This document shows positions 35,291 through 48,184 of a stretch of 64,000 bases of DNA, piece after piece. The position numbers were made by a program, and so were the translations under genes. Numbering within the stretch: the stretch's first letter is position 1; every line of letters starts with the position of its first letter. This stretch comes from Prinia subflava (Eukaryota; Chordata; Aves; Passeriformes; Cisticolidae). The notes beneath the pieces were generated by a model that saw only the letters and a program-made list of their open reading frames with translations, was not told the DNA's origin and did no database searches. Location: positions 3,363,501-3,427,500 of the forward strand of contig NC_086247.1 of the NCBI RefSeq assembly GCF_021018805.1, given 5' to 3'.

Positions 35291-36954
35291 GCCTCTGTTC
35301 ATATCTGGGCAGCCCGAGGTGTGCCAAGGCAACAGAGGCAGACTGCAAGCAGCAGATAAGGAAAGCTCCTCGGGGAATATTAGCCTAATCCTGCTGGCTT
35401 TGTTCCTGCCTTCACCGTGGGGAAATGGTGGAGCCAGCAATGGTGTGGGGGAAAGGAAAGAGGATCCTGAGAAGGAGGTGCTGTTTGGGATTCTGCTGTG
35501 TCCAAGGAGGCCACAGCACCACAGACCTGGGGACAGAGCCCAATCCTCCCTGGATCACAGCCCCTCTCTGGGCTGGCCTCAAGATAAAACATTGCAGACT
35601 TGGAGAGTGAGTTCAGATTGGTTTAAGAACGAAGAATCAACAGAAAACCAGCCAAAATGTTGATTTTCTTTTTTTAGATCATGATAAATAACAGAGGCAA
35701 AGCCTCAGAGAGAGCAGTTTTAGTCTCTCTTACTCAAGACATTTACAGAAAATCATGTCCTAGTCAAGGCATTTACAGCAAAAGAAATTGAGGCACAGAC
35801 ATGGGATGTGACAGCTGATCCACCTGACTCAGCCAGTGACAAAATGAGGACAAGAACCAGCTCTCCTGGCTGCCCTTTGTGATGTTTGGGCCACTAAGGA
35901 GGCCTACCCTTCAATGCACCAAGAAGGGGTCATTGCAACCCCTCTGCAGCCCCTTTGCACACCTGGTCACTCTACCTGTGACAGGAGCAGTGTTTGCACA
36001 CACAGCACTCCAAACTCCCCTGAGGAGCCAGCAAAAACCCCTAAGTCCTCATCACTACCCTTCCTGTCCTAATCATGACCCTGCCAGCAATTTTGATCCC
36101 TAAGGGGACCTCCTAGGGCAGGTATTTTGTATCTGTTTCTTTCCTGCAGTATTCCTTGTTCTTATTAATTGCTAATGGCTGAAGGGAAGAGTTAACTCTG
36201 AGGATTTGTAGGCATTAATTTTTCATCTGATTATTAATATGCTTGCAGCAGGTGTTGGACATTTTCTATTTTAGTGGTCTCAGAGAATAGCAAAGGATCT
36301 AAGAACCACTTATCTTCATTTAAACCTCTGCCTGATGGGGAGAGTGGGAATAGAGAAGGGGTTGAACATAACTGCAGTAAATTTGTAGTGTTCTTTGCTT
36401 CTAATTCTGTAATTGTGAAGACTTTATCTCATTATAGTCATGTTTGACTTTATTCCTTCCTCTCTTGCCTCCACCTTGCCCTTCTTTTCATTCTTCTTCC
36501 CTTTGCCTAAATGCAGCTGCAATAAATATCCTCAGTACATGATATGTACTTAGCAAATATATATGTATATATTGTTTATGTGTTATCTCCTTAGCAACTA
36601 TTTTCTGTTTCAAAAAGGCTTCATTCAGCTCAGTGCAGAGCAGAATCTGTGTGTAGTCTGAGCACCCAAGGCAGTCAGCAAAGGGAACTGTCAGCAGATC
36701 CATGGCATGAATTGGCTCTAAAGCCATTGATAAATGTTTAGCAAAAAAATAAAATAAATTATTTTCGGGATACAGCTGGGAAAAGTTAGTTGTTCTGAGT
36801 AACTTTCAGTGCATAATTCTATTTATTCTGGGCAAATGAGCTAATCTTTGGGGTCAGTTTTATCTGCCAATAATTTCTTGGTGGTCACAAGCCAAGCTTG
36901 GGGCAGTTGTACAAAGCCATTGGGGAAAAAAATCTGCATCTAAATTTTTGTCAA
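35291..36954. other. Non-coding DNA with a SINE relic
   Basis: Contains the MIR-like relic at 35,786. Otherwise no gene recognised. A plus-strand 114-codon frame at 35,319-35,663 begins inside the preceding CR1 flank and has no recognisable domain. Confidence 0.5.
35786..35882 (-). mobile_element. MIR-like SINE relic
   Basis: The plus strand reads 'gaaattgaggcacagaca', 'tgtgacagctgat', 'gactcagccagtgacaaaat', 'gaggacaagaaccagctctc'. This follows the reverse complement of the MIR SINE (aactgaggcacagag..gtcacacagct..gtggcagagccaggattcgaacccag). MIR is an ancient tRNA-derived SINE whose relics survive in birds. Substitutions are many. Confidence 0.45.
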
Positions 36955-37130
36955 GTATTGGAACAGGCTGCACAGAGCAGGGGTGGAGTCACCATCCCTG
37001 GAGGCATTTGAAAGCTGTGCAGATGTGGCACTTAGGGACAGAGTTTAGTGGTGGCTTGGCACTGCTGGGTTAATGGTTGGGCTCAATGATCTCAGAGGTT
37101 GTGTCCACTCTTAATGATTCTGTGATTCTA
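36955..37130 (+). mobile_element. CR1: CR1 LINE 3' end, sense
   Basis: About 175 bases: 'attggaacaggctgcacag', 'ggtggagtcaccatccctgg', 'gcagatgtggcacttaggga' and 'ggttgggctcaatgatctca', with well-preserved octamers at the end (ttaatgattctgtgattct). Same CR1 type as the copies at 53,250 and 55,519. Confidence 0.9.
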
Positions 37131-39545
37131 ACTTTAGATCCCAGGCTCAGATTTAGGCTCTAACCACTCTAGTTGAAAGTATCCTCAGTTTCACCCTAAT
37201 TCAGTACTTCTTGGGATTTACTAAATATGAAGATAGATTTTAACCCTGTTTTGACACACTTTGCAGGAAAGCTCATGCACCTTGAATTTCTCAGACTCCA
37301 CACAGTGTTTCCCTCTGTGGGGCTGTTCCTTGGCCATTTGGGTCTCCACTGGAACACAGACACTGAATTAAACCTGCCTCAATATTCACTGTAGCACACT
37401 CCTGACAGCAGTGGGGCCCTTTTCTTTTCTTTTTTCTGGCACTAAACAAACTGCTGGGAATGCAAATGACAACCTCCCCTTTCATTTTGCCTTCACTCCC
37501 CAGTGTAAGCACTGGATCCAAACATCTGTGCTCCAGGGATATCTGACAGATCTCAGCACAGGGCTTTGCATAACAGGTGAAGCCCTGAAGTAGGTCAGTG
37601 TGGATCAGTGAGTCGAGCTTCTGTATCTGTGGAAAATCCTTTAAAAAATCTTGCTTTGTGTCCATAAAGTTTGTATATATTTAGTATCTACTTAGAAGCA
37701 TTCCTCCTCCTACAGCAGGGTGGAGATGGATGCCTTTACAGGCAGGCAGAGCAGCTGGTGGATATGCTGAGTTAAGAGTACCACCAAGAGGCCAGAAAGG
37801 AGATGGCTGAGGAGGTTTAAGTGCATTTCACCAAGAGCAGAGAGCCCCTCTTAACAAGAGAGGTGAAGGCTGGTAAAGAAAACCTGGGAAGCAGATTTTT
37901 AATAACAAGTTGAGCCCCTCTCTGACATTATTTTGTGGCAGCAGGATTGAAGAATGGCAAGGGGACAGGGCCATGCCTGCTGTAGAAACAGTAAAACATA
38001 AATAGTAATGCAGCAAGTACTGAGAAATTATTCAGTGAGCACCCTGCTTGCCAGGGCTTTGCTGCTGCTGCTGCAGCACAAAGGATAGAGTCTGGACATC
38101 CCCAACCATAAAAAGTCCAGTCCTCCTGTCACATAATGGGTGAAAAATACTCCTTTACAGGGTAATCAGGTCAGACTTTGTGTTGTATCACTGCACAGGG
38201 CACCCACAATTATCTCAATAAACAGCAGCTTTTTAACCACAGAATTTCCTTTCAGGCAGCTCTTTACAGTGAACACCTCTCCTTTTTTCCACAACAAAAA
38301 TCAGATCAGCTGAATGTGGGCCAGAACTATAAAGAAAACTAGAATTTCTCAACCTAAATTAGCTGAGAAGCCACCAAATCTGAGAATTTCCAAGCCACAC
38401 ACTGACTTATTATGGGTGAGCTCAGCACTGCTCCGAGCATGATGATGTGAGGACCAGGATGAGGCCGCTCAGCACATAATGAAGGAAAATTCCAAAGCTG
38501 GACCTGTATTGGCAATAAAGAGTGGCAGAGCCACTGTTAAACACTCAGAGTTAATTACCTATTCTGCTAAACCAGCCCCTGGTGCTGCTGCAGCCTGGAG
38601 TAGCTCATTATCCTGCACAATTCCCACACAGCCCTGAAGCACTGACACAAGACAGGGACAGCTTGGCTGCATCAGTCCTGCTCTGGGCAGCAAGACAGGT
38701 CAGTGGTGAGGGTATCATCCATTGTCCAGCTGTGCTCAGAGAAAGGTTCTAGGTAGCTGTGATTTCTGAGTGCTCCTGGAGCCTGCAGCACCTACAAGGG
38801 GTTGAGAAAGTCCCAGTGGGATGACTTGGGGAGTGTGTGCTTGGCACTCTTGGCTCCATGTGATAAAACTCTGTGAAAAATTTGCACCAAAGGGTGGCTA
38901 AAAAGTCCATGAAGAGTCCACCCTGCCACAGGGCATGGTGATGGAGTAGATAATCATGCCAGGAGCTTTTCAACCCTCTTTTCTCTGGATGTAAGATTTT
39001 GTGAAAGTGTAAGTCCAATGAAAATAAAGGAAAACAGTCCCCAAATGAGCCTTTGTTAACAATCCTTCCTCTGCTCTACAGAGTAGAATGTCTGCAGTTG
39101 AATAGGAGAGGGAAGTAAAAATTGACCCTTAGGAAGGACTATGATGCCAGATGTGGGGAATATACATAATCACTGCTACAATTAAATGCAAAAATTGGGT
39201 AATAATCTGATGAAGGAAAGGCATCTGAATTCTGCTTTAAATGGAGATTGAAGTGCAGCCCTAAGTCCACTGGATATGACACCTGAGTTATGTCTGATTG
39301 TGCACGTTGTGCACAGAAAGGGTCTGACTGATCACAGTATGACTCCAGTGTTACATTGGGACACCTGCAGGAGAAAAGTCAGATCTTAAAATATTAATCC
39401 AGAAATGCAGAATTCAAAAATCTGTGCCGAGCATGTGTAGAGATGTGTATGTATCCATGAACTTGTGGGTATTCCTGACTTTATGAGTCTCTAATGCAAC
39501 AGATTTTTTCTGATGGTAGAAGCTGTTATAGTTCACCTATTTGGA
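37131..39545. other. Unique non-coding DNA
   Basis: No repeat family or gene recognised. The longest frame (minus, 37,291-37,665, 124 codons) is unrecognised and consistent with chance. Confidence 0.5.
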
Positions 39546-39833
39546 ACCATAGAGTGATTTGGGCTGGAAGAGATCTTCAAGATGATCTTGTTCCAAGCTC
39601 TTGACACAGGCTGAGAGAGCTTTCACTATCCCAGGTTGCTCCAAGCCCCATCCAGCCTGGCCTTGGACACTTCCAGGGATGGGGCAGCCACAGCTTCTCT
39701 GGGCAACCTGTGCCAGGGCCTCCCTACCCTCACAGGGAAGAATTTCTTAATAATAGCCAGTCTAAATCTACCCTCTTCCAGCCATTCTCCCTTGTCCTAT
39801 CCCTACATGCCATTGCAGTAAGTCCCTCTCCAG
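39546..39833 (-). mobile_element. CR1: CR1 LINE, antisense
   Basis: Starts 'accatagagtgatttgggct' and passes through 'ccaggttgctccaagcccca', 'gggatggggcagccacagct' and 'gggaagaatttcttaataat' to 'gtaagtccctctccag'. About 290 bases, truncated 5'. Confidence 0.92.
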
Positions 39834-42709
39834 AATCAACATTGGGTAATTTCTCCCTTTACTGCAAGCAAAGGAATTACTCTGGAATAATTAAAGGAAT
39901 TAAAGGCATCCAACAGAGAACAAGTGACTGCTTTTTTGCTCACACTTGTGGTCCCAGTAACTGTGATCAAACACACTTGGTATGACTCTGAATTTGGCAC
40001 AAAATCCACAACTTTAGAACTAGCCCATGAGCTTCCTTGACAACTTTCTAAGCTCATCATGCACCTGTAAAACTCGACACCCGGAAAATCTGAGTTTCCC
40101 AGGGAATCCACCTAGAGGGAGGGATGGATGTTTGGAACACAAGTTTGCTGCTTGTGGCACCCTGACTTTGTCCTGAGTGTGATGGAGGAACAGGTCTGGC
40201 AGGGTCAGACACAGAGCTCTGGGATAAGGCAAGGAACCTTATCCAGAATCAGTCTGTGAGGGAAGAGTTTTGCTCATCCCAATTCTCCTCATCCCAAAAA
40301 AGCCAACAGCAAAGTTCCTGCTAACTTCCCAAGAGGCTGAACTCAGCTCTGGTAGCACAGACAGAATGAAGGAAATCCCAAACCCCCTGTCCTACCCTAA
40401 GTACCAGTGCCTGATGGTGTTTGGGATGCACCGGGCATCGAGTATTTGCTACTCCAACAGCTTTGAGGTGCACATGATGCTGATCCTCACCCCACACTGA
40501 AGAAAAATTCCTGTTGATGCATAATAAAGAGCCAGAGGAACCCTGGGGACAACAGCTCTGTTTCCCTGCTCAGCATGCCATTCCAGAGACCTTGGAATTC
40601 CTTGAGAGCTAAAGAAATTAAAGCAGGACAACTGAAATACTCCTCTGTAGGGCGCCGAGACACGGAACGCTTGTGCTGGCTTGTATTTTTCATCCTTGGT
40701 GGCTGTTTCAAAAATCCCTTTAAATATTAAAGACAACAATATTTATTTTAGTGATATAATGTGTGCAGTGCATTGAGATTTCCATTTGTGTGTTTAGCAC
40801 AAAAACCAGTTTGAAGTCTTTTATATAAAAGTATTTTTAGACTAGAAAAACAAAGAATGCTGGAGCTTTTTAGTAACTCAGCTTTCTGGGGTTTTTAGGG
40901 GTGGATCCATGTGGATCTTCTCCAAGCCTAGATTTAGTAGGTCACATTTCCAGACTGCACAGGTGAAGAAGGAGTCCAGTAATTTGGCTTCACTATCCTT
41001 CTATCCCAGTGCCTTGTCCCTAGGAGTGATCTGAACTGAAATGTTGGGACAACAGCGGTGTAAAAAAGACATTCACAGTTCACAGAGAAGAAATTACCTG
41101 GTACTCTCAAAAGTCCCACTCTGACCTCTTCTAAATCTATCTTTAAAATCAATACTTTGCTGAGGATGTCCTTACCTTCTTCCACCAAGTTGCCAAGGTG
41201 TTAAAGCAACATTATTATTTTAGATACCAACAAATAATATTAGATTATCCAAGTCTAACATTCTATCTCAGATCAGGTCCCAATTATGATTTTGTTGATA
41301 TTCCACTTCAGTATGTTTCACATCCTTGCAGTATGGATTGGCAAAAAGAATCAGATCCATACAGGCCTTAAAAATAACAGCTCTAGTCTGTGATGCCAGA
41401 TGAATTCAAGAAAAGTTGGAATAAAATATTTGCTCTAGTCTTTTTCCGTAAAAAAATGGTGGCAAAGCCTTTTAAAAATTAATTCACCACAGCTTCCCTC
41501 TGGAAGGGAAGGCAAGTGATTATTGATATTGTCTGTCTCTTGATCTGCTGAGGCACTTCCTCCTGCATTAGGAAGAACAAACCTAAAAGATCTGCAGGAT
41601 AATTGATACCTTTCCTTTGCTCCAGAAGGCTTTTACTTCTTTGACTCTCCTTGATTATTCAAGTACTCACTGATACAGCAAATAATTTATAAAAAGCTTT
41701 GGTCTAGAATACTTCTCTCCGTTCCAAACTTTCTCTCTTGGACCTGCCTCACCATCTGCTCATAAGGATCATCTCTTTTGGCAGAAGGAATGAGGGGATC
41801 AGTGACCAAAAAGGATTCTGCTGCTTGGGCTCCTGTGTCCTTGTCGTGGATGTTGTAACACACTTCACGTGTAACAGAGGAGCAGCAATATATTTATCTT
41901 TATAAACCAGAGATTTAACAGAGTTTGGTAGCAAATGGGACAGTGCTTTAACCAGATTGAATGGCAAGGTATTCTTGATTTTTTACTGAACAGTAAAGGT
42001 CAGACCAAACTGTGAGGGACACTGGGTCATGAGGTTCAGAGAGGACTCCCTTATGTTCTAAACAGGGTCAGTTGTTTATGTCTGAAGCATTACTTGTGCA
42101 TAATCAGTCCTTCAACTCATTTAGCTAAGATTTCAAAGTTTCAGTGCTTTTATTTCAAACTCACTGAGTATCTCACATAATAAGCATTCTCCAATCTGGA
42201 GGAGTAACCTTGAGAAGAGTCCCTACTCAAAGATCCATGACATGCACCCTGCTGATGTGCAGGAGAGCCCAAAAAGCTCTGGGCTGTCCACTATTTGTGG
42301 AGGAAAATAACTGATTTACAGCGATATTTGCACACTGACTACAGAATTTAGTTTCTCCCACACTTGGCTTGAGCCAGACCTTGACCAGCACAATTTCTGG
42401 AGGGTGAGGGTGCATTGCCAATCCTTGGCTATTGTGTTTTCATCTGTCCCCCTCCAAGCCACCACGAGCTGGATCCATCACAACCAGACACATCCCTAAC
42501 ATCCATCAGTGCTGGTTATCACTTGAGCATGGTTATGGAAAATAAAGGCTGTGGAAGAATCCAAGCCAGAACATGTTCTCCTTCCCTCTCAGGACCTTAA
42601 GGATGAAGTTCTGATGTTATCTTAATATAAAATGGATATGGATTCTGTTGGCAGAAAATGGCTGGAGAGAGAAAAACAAAGTTAGGGAAAACACATATAA
42701 ATCCTAGAG
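39834..42709. other. Unique non-coding DNA
   Basis: No repeat family or gene recognised. Confidence 0.5.
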
Positions 42710-42774
42710 TTGGGTGCTGGACTAGATGACCTTGAAAGTTTCTTCCTACCAAAACTATTTTATGACTCTGAGAT
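42710..42774 (+). mobile_element. CR1: CR1 LINE extreme 3' end, sense
   Basis: Short remnant: 'tgctggactagatgacctt', 'aaactattttatgactctga'. Degraded octamers. Confidence 0.7.
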
Positions 42775-42998
42775 AAAAGCTCTTATTGTAGCATGGAAGG
42801 TTCAAATACACGAGTGAGTTAATGCAGGGTAAAAGGTTTCTGTGCATCAGCTGACCTGAGGTAGCTGCCCCTGTGTGTACTTTCATCTTGCAGTAAATCT
42901 GAGTTAATTTGAGTCACAGCAGCCCTCTTTCTTTAAAAGAATGTGAATGATTCAAATAACTTCACATTTGCTACAGGCAAGAAGCTTGTGCATGGGCT

Positions 42999-43012
42999 GT
43001 TGCTATGGAAAC
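42999..43012. promoter_or_regulatory. X-box-like RFX binding site
   Basis: gttgctatggaaac differs at one base from the palindromic RFX motif GTTGCCATGGAAAC. RFX factors bind such 14-base inverted repeats in enhancers and promoters, notably of ciliary genes. It is followed within about 60 bases by a TAATTA homeodomain core (43,056-43,064). Site match is seen directly; function is inferred. Confidence 0.5.
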
Positions 43013-43193
43013 CTGCTCACAGATCTTAGCACAAAGGAAATATCGTTACTGTTTCATTAATTACTGTATTAAAGCAAGTCACCATCTGAGATCAGTGCCT
43101 ATGGCACTCAGTACACAGTGAGAAATACTCTTTGTCCCAAAAAACTTCTGATCAAAAGAGGGAGCTTCTTTTCAGCTTTGCAGAAAAAAAAAA

Positions 43194-43256
43194 ATGTTTA
43201 TTTTACAAAGCTAGGATTTGAACCAGAGTCACATAAATCAAAGTCAACCCACACTG
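43194..43256 (-). mobile_element. Possible MIR/tRNA-derived SINE head relic
   Basis: On the minus strand the order is 'gactttgatttatgtgactc', then ggttcaaatcc (a full RNA polymerase III B-box), then 'tagctttgtaaaat'. This resembles the tRNA-like head of MIR (..gactctgg..ggttcgaatcctggctctg..). The T-stem does not pair well, so it is not a functional tRNA. Confidence 0.35.
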
Positions 43257-44426
43257 CCTGAGGATCAGCCAAGTTATTGCCAAGGAAGTCCAAGGCTGGA
43301 GGTCCACGGGGACTTGGCTGACAGTGACAGGGGTACCAAGGGCTGCCAGCATGAATCTGAAAATGGAGCCACGAGCTGTGTTTCTGGGCTTTGTGGGTTT
43401 TGTTTTTGTACAGAACTGAGCTCTGTAACTGCAGTAGCAAATACAGTCTAATAACCAACCAATTTCCTATAATGGCACTTCATATTTCAGCCTCTATTCA
43501 TTTTCTTCTCATTGTCAGCCAGGAGGTAATGGCACTGTTTGCTCTTCACAGCAGAGATGCACCCTGGCTCATCGTGCCTCTGAGAACAAAGCTCAAAATT
43601 GAAGTTGGTAGAGTGTAATGAGTGACATTTTCAAGGCAAAATGGGGTTTAGCCATCATTTCAATTATCACAGGGCTGTCATGTCTGTGATTTCAGAGAAA
43701 TGGGGTTCGGACCTGAGAAATCTGCTCTCCTCCACTTGTCAGGAGAGGTTTAAGAGGAGTCTAAAAGGCTGCTTGCACCCTATCAGTGCTGCTGGGAGCC
43801 AAGCTGATGCTTTCCCAAATGTGGCTTTCAGGTGAAGTTAGAACGTTGTATGAATACATAAGCCTCAAATCCTGCCTTCCTTCCATAAGAGACTGGCAAA
43901 GAGACTTTTTCTTGAGTCAAGATCTTCATTTAACACTGCTCAAGAGCGGCCTATAAAAGTCTGTGGTGGGAAAAAAAGATCTCAACAAGAATTTGCTAAA
44001 ACAGAAATTCAGGTTTATTGTGTGGAGAACCATAAAGTGGCACTTGTTAGTCAGGAAAAAGAGTGGCCAGACTTTTACTGCTTTTACTCCTTTTGCATTG
44101 TCAGTTGAGATTACACATTCCTCTACACTGATTTACAAAAAATAAATGTAAGTTTTTCTATTTTCTTAGCAGCACTCTGTGAGGTACTTCAGGAGTCCTT
44201 CGATTAATGAGAGAAAACCATCATCCTTAATGCCCACAAATCAAGAGCCTACACAAAGCCAGCTCCTGGTTTAGAAACTGAGAGGAAATCTGTATCCCTG
44301 ATTCTTAAACTTTCCCCTGAAATGTCCAGTTCTCCTTAACATGAGAGATGGAGCACAGCACAAGCTACCACTGCCTGAAGTCCTTCCTGGCACTTCTCAC
44401 ACTCTGATGTGTCCTAGGAAAAAAAT

Positions 44427-44557
44427 TCTTATATATATATATATTTATATATATATATATGTTTATATTTATATTTTATATATGTTTATGTTTATGTTTA
44501 TGTTTATGTTTATGTTTATGTTTATGTTTATGTTTATAAATAAATAAATAAATAAAT
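44427..44557. repeat. Compound A+T microsatellite (TA)n, (GTTTAT)n, (AAAT)n
   Basis: TA dinucleotides with interruptions (44,430-44,480), then about nine tandem GTTTAT hexamers (44,484-44,537), then about five AAAT units. Open frames on both strands here (repeats of Tyr-Ile, Met-Phe, Asn-Ile) are artefacts of the repeat. Confidence 0.92.
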
Positions 44558-47500
44558 TTTTAAAAATAGAATATACCTTTACTGTGCAGTCGTTTTCATT
44601 GCAAAGGTATCTGCAAAGATGTCTGAGCCTTGAGGATCCAAAGGACACTGAGAAAGGTCTGACCAATTAACTCCAGACTTGAAAAAGCAAAACTGTGTCA
44701 GCACAGAGTTTATGAGCACCTGAGCTGTCCAACCTGGCTATCAGCTAATGACCCCTGCAAGTGTGTCTGGCCAAGGTCCTGGAGAGGGTCTGTCTAAAAA
44801 CGTCACTGCAAAGAGGTGAGGAGATGTGTGAGAGTCCCATTCCTATATCTATGAAAATTCACCCCAAATTCTAGATGGAACCAAGTTTTAAAGGCCAAGT
44901 GATTCAAACTATTGGGGAGAAATAGAGTGGGAAGGAATCCAGGAGGAGAAACTCCACGGGTAGGAGAGGTAGATGATAATGATGGACTCCAAGGTGCACT
45001 GGAAGGAGGGAGAGAATCTCTGGGATGGCTCAGAAAAACAGCATTTCCCTAGGAATATTATCATCTACAGATAATTTTTTTTAAAAAAAATGATTGCTAC
45101 TTATTCTCCATCCTAAATCAAATGCTCCTTTTCTACACTTTCTGCAGACTTATATACATTTGCTTTACTTCTCCAGTGTCACACTGTTTTCTCTTGGGTC
45201 TTTCCTTTCCACCTTTGCATCTTTCCTTCTGGTTTTTGCGTGTCTGTCTCTAGACCTTATTAATATTTCTGATTATCTCATTTATATAATCACTTATTAA
45301 TACTTAAAACTTATGTGAATTATTGTAGCAGGCCTGAATGAAAACAATCTATTGGCACAAAAGAATTTCCTCTGGACAGTTAAAACAAAAGTTAAACTAG
45401 TAACTCCAGTTTTCTCACTGTTAGGCAGTTGGGTTCCTGAAATAAAAAAAGGTTGCACCACAATTCTAATTTAGCCTCCTCCTTCTTCCTTCGGGGTTTT
45501 CTGTGGCTGCTTTTCTTTCCTGAGTACCTCACAACTCCTAATGTACCTATTTTCACAGTTCTTTCATGAACTCTGGCTGTTTTAGAAAATTCATATTATC
45601 CTATTTCTTGTAAGTCTATGAAGCATCATTTCAGCCATTAGAGGAACAGAGCAGAATATTATCTGTTGTGCCTATCTTCAAGACCATTATTTAGGTAAAA
45701 CTATCAAGGGAAAATGTGTAGTTCTCAATAGTGATCATTTATAAGTGAGTGAAACTGATGCCTGCAGCATTCCCTGTCTCAGTACTACAGACAAAAAAAC
45801 CCTTCAGTCTAGTGGCAATTTGGTCATTCCTTTACCAGCTGCTGTGTCTGAGGGATGAAGAAAAAAAAAAGCAGTTAAGACCATAAAGAGTTGGTTAAAT
45901 TGAAGAAAGATGGTTTTTCTCAGTGCACTGAAAGGACTTCTTACTCCTCCAGGGACTGCAGAGCTTCTTGGCCTTCCAACACAACGTGGCAATAAAGGGA
46001 AGAAAAGCTCTTGTGAGGGTTTAGCCAGGTATCAGGAACATTCACCTGGCTTTTCCCGGTGAATTCACACCTTCATCACCTTCTAAATCAAACCTCAGGG
46101 TGTATTCATTATAAAAGATGTGACATTAAATGCAGTGGTCTGCAAGGCTGGCTCCTCCACCTGAGGAGGTCAGACAGCGAATCAACTGATGCAACAGTGA
46201 GTGACATCCCCCTCATCCTAACACTGACACACTTCCTGGAAAACAGAGTTGAACCCAGCTCCACACACTATTTAAATGGTTCTTTATCAACCAGAACAGG
46301 AGCCCTGGCAATTTAGAATGATGGAATGCACACACTGGAAGCACTCAGATTTGGGTAACATAAATGCCGTCCCATACACATCTTTGTGACTTTGTAAATG
46401 CAGCACCATTCAGACACAGATGTGGTTGCTCAAATATTCTTTCCTTGTGAGGCAGGGAGGTCACAGCAAGTGGAAACACCGAGACGACCATCTGTGGGAA
46501 AAGGAACAGCTTTAAAGGCAGCTTGGGATTTCAGCAAAAAAAATTGGCACAAAAGTCTTCTGTCTGTCCATCCATCCATCCATCCATCCATCCATCCATC
46601 CATCCATCCATCCATCCATCCATCCATCCACTGCAGGGCTGGAACACTGTGTCTGTTCAGTGCATTTCTGAGCAACAGTCATGCAGAAGGAGTGAGGAGG
46701 AAACATCTGAACTTCACAGGTGTCTTTTGGAGCATTTGCCAAGGGGCTGGTTGGGGTGCACAGGCAATGGCTCAGTCAAATGTTGCTTTCACCCACACAC
46801 AGCACTCAGCTACTGAAATTGCAGTGAATGGCCCAGAAAAAAAAAGGCTCCTGCAAATCACAGTGTCCTGACCCTGGTTATCTCCAACCCCATGGCACCT
46901 CTTCTTTTACCCTGACCTTCACAATTCCCCAGTTAATTCCTCTGCAGGTCCTTGGAGTTGATCTCTCTCAATAACTTGCTGGATGTGATCCTCAGGGCTG
47001 AGGGAAAAGAGTTTTCTTTTCACTTGACCCAAAGTAAGCTAAAACAAATTCTTTGTGAAAATCTATTTTTCTTTCAATAACACCTTGTTGTCCCCAAGGT
47101 AGACAAGTCAAGTCTTGCCTCATGAGATCCTTGCTGTAAACAGAGGAGTTTGCATTGAGACAGAGAAGACAAAGGAAAAAACAAAGACTCATTTGGGCAC
47201 AAAAGTCTCTATTACAGTAATGCCACCTAAAGTGAAGGCTCTGCTGTGCCACAGCTGTGTAGGGACTGTTTAGAATAGAACAGAACATCATAATCTGAAG
47301 CCTTATCTCCGTAAATAAAACAGGGGTCAAAACACAAGGGTCTGTATCTAAACATTTAGGGGTGGAGGGAGATGTGGGGTGTGAGGATGTGTCGGGACAA
47401 GCTGCAGAGCTCTTCTCCAGAAAGAGACCCCCAAGACTGACAACTTAAAGGGATGTCCAAAGTTTTCAGCAAAAAAAGCATTGCTTCAAAAATCTCTTTT

Positions 47501-48184
47501 TTGTAAGCCATTAGTGTGGAAGGTAATAATGGCATTGACTTTTCCTGATACTACTTTTTAAAAAGCTTAAAAAAGAAACCATTTTGTATTGGAAAAGCCA
47601 CAAAGAATAATATAAATAGTAGGGGGAATTTGTTATATAATGAATTGTCATTAGACAAATGAACTCACAGGAAAGAAAAACCTGACAAATAACTTGTATT
47701 CATGTGCACATATAAAATTCATAGACATAAATATATATATATATGTCTTTGCTTACCTTTTTGACAAAAAATGTAGACACAGCAATTGCTAAGAGGTACT
47801 ATGGAAAGAGATTGGTTATAAAGGGATATAAATTCTGACATGAGATATTACCAGGTTTATCTAAAGGTGATAATAACAGCTTACACCACATCTACATATT
47901 CTCAGCTTTCATGCTGGCTTGTCAAGCAGAGACAGGAAGCATCATGTCACTAATGTGAGGGATAAAATAGCAAAAGCCCAATAGGGAGGGAGGAATGAAT
48001 AAGAAAAGAGAAAAAGGAGATGAATGCCTCACAAAAACCTAACATTTGAGTAGTTACCTGGAACCCTGCTGTCCTTAGACTTGCTGACAGTTTCATAGGC
48101 ATTGCAAAGGTTTTTTCCTGCTACTGTGCTTTGCTGGATCCAAAGAGAAGCAAGGCCATGGCCATGACCTTGCCAGACTTTCCT
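44558..48184. other. Unique non-coding DNA with microsatellites
   Basis: No gene recognised. Holds the CATC repeat at 46,568 and a short AT run at 47,731-47,744. Poly-A/T runs near 45,068-45,090. Confidence 0.5.
46568..46630. repeat. (CATC)n microsatellite
   Basis: About 15-16 uninterrupted CATC units. It creates Ser-Ile-His-Pro and Asp-Gly-Trp-Met repeats in chance open frames on the two strands. Confidence 0.95.

Larger units (their letters stand above)
42775..44425. other. Non-coding DNA with an RFX-type site and a SINE relic
   Basis: Includes the X-box-like site at 42,999 and a MIR-like relic at 43,194. No exon supported. Confidence 0.5.

Noticed and set aside
43205..43270. Possible tRNA gene on the minus strand
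   Set aside because: Has a B-box but no pairing T-stem, acceptor stem or A-box at the right distance. A SINE relic is the better reading.
46398..46871. 157-codon open frame with Ser-Ile-His-Pro repeats
   Set aside because: Created by the CATC microsatellite. The flanks have no recognisable domain.
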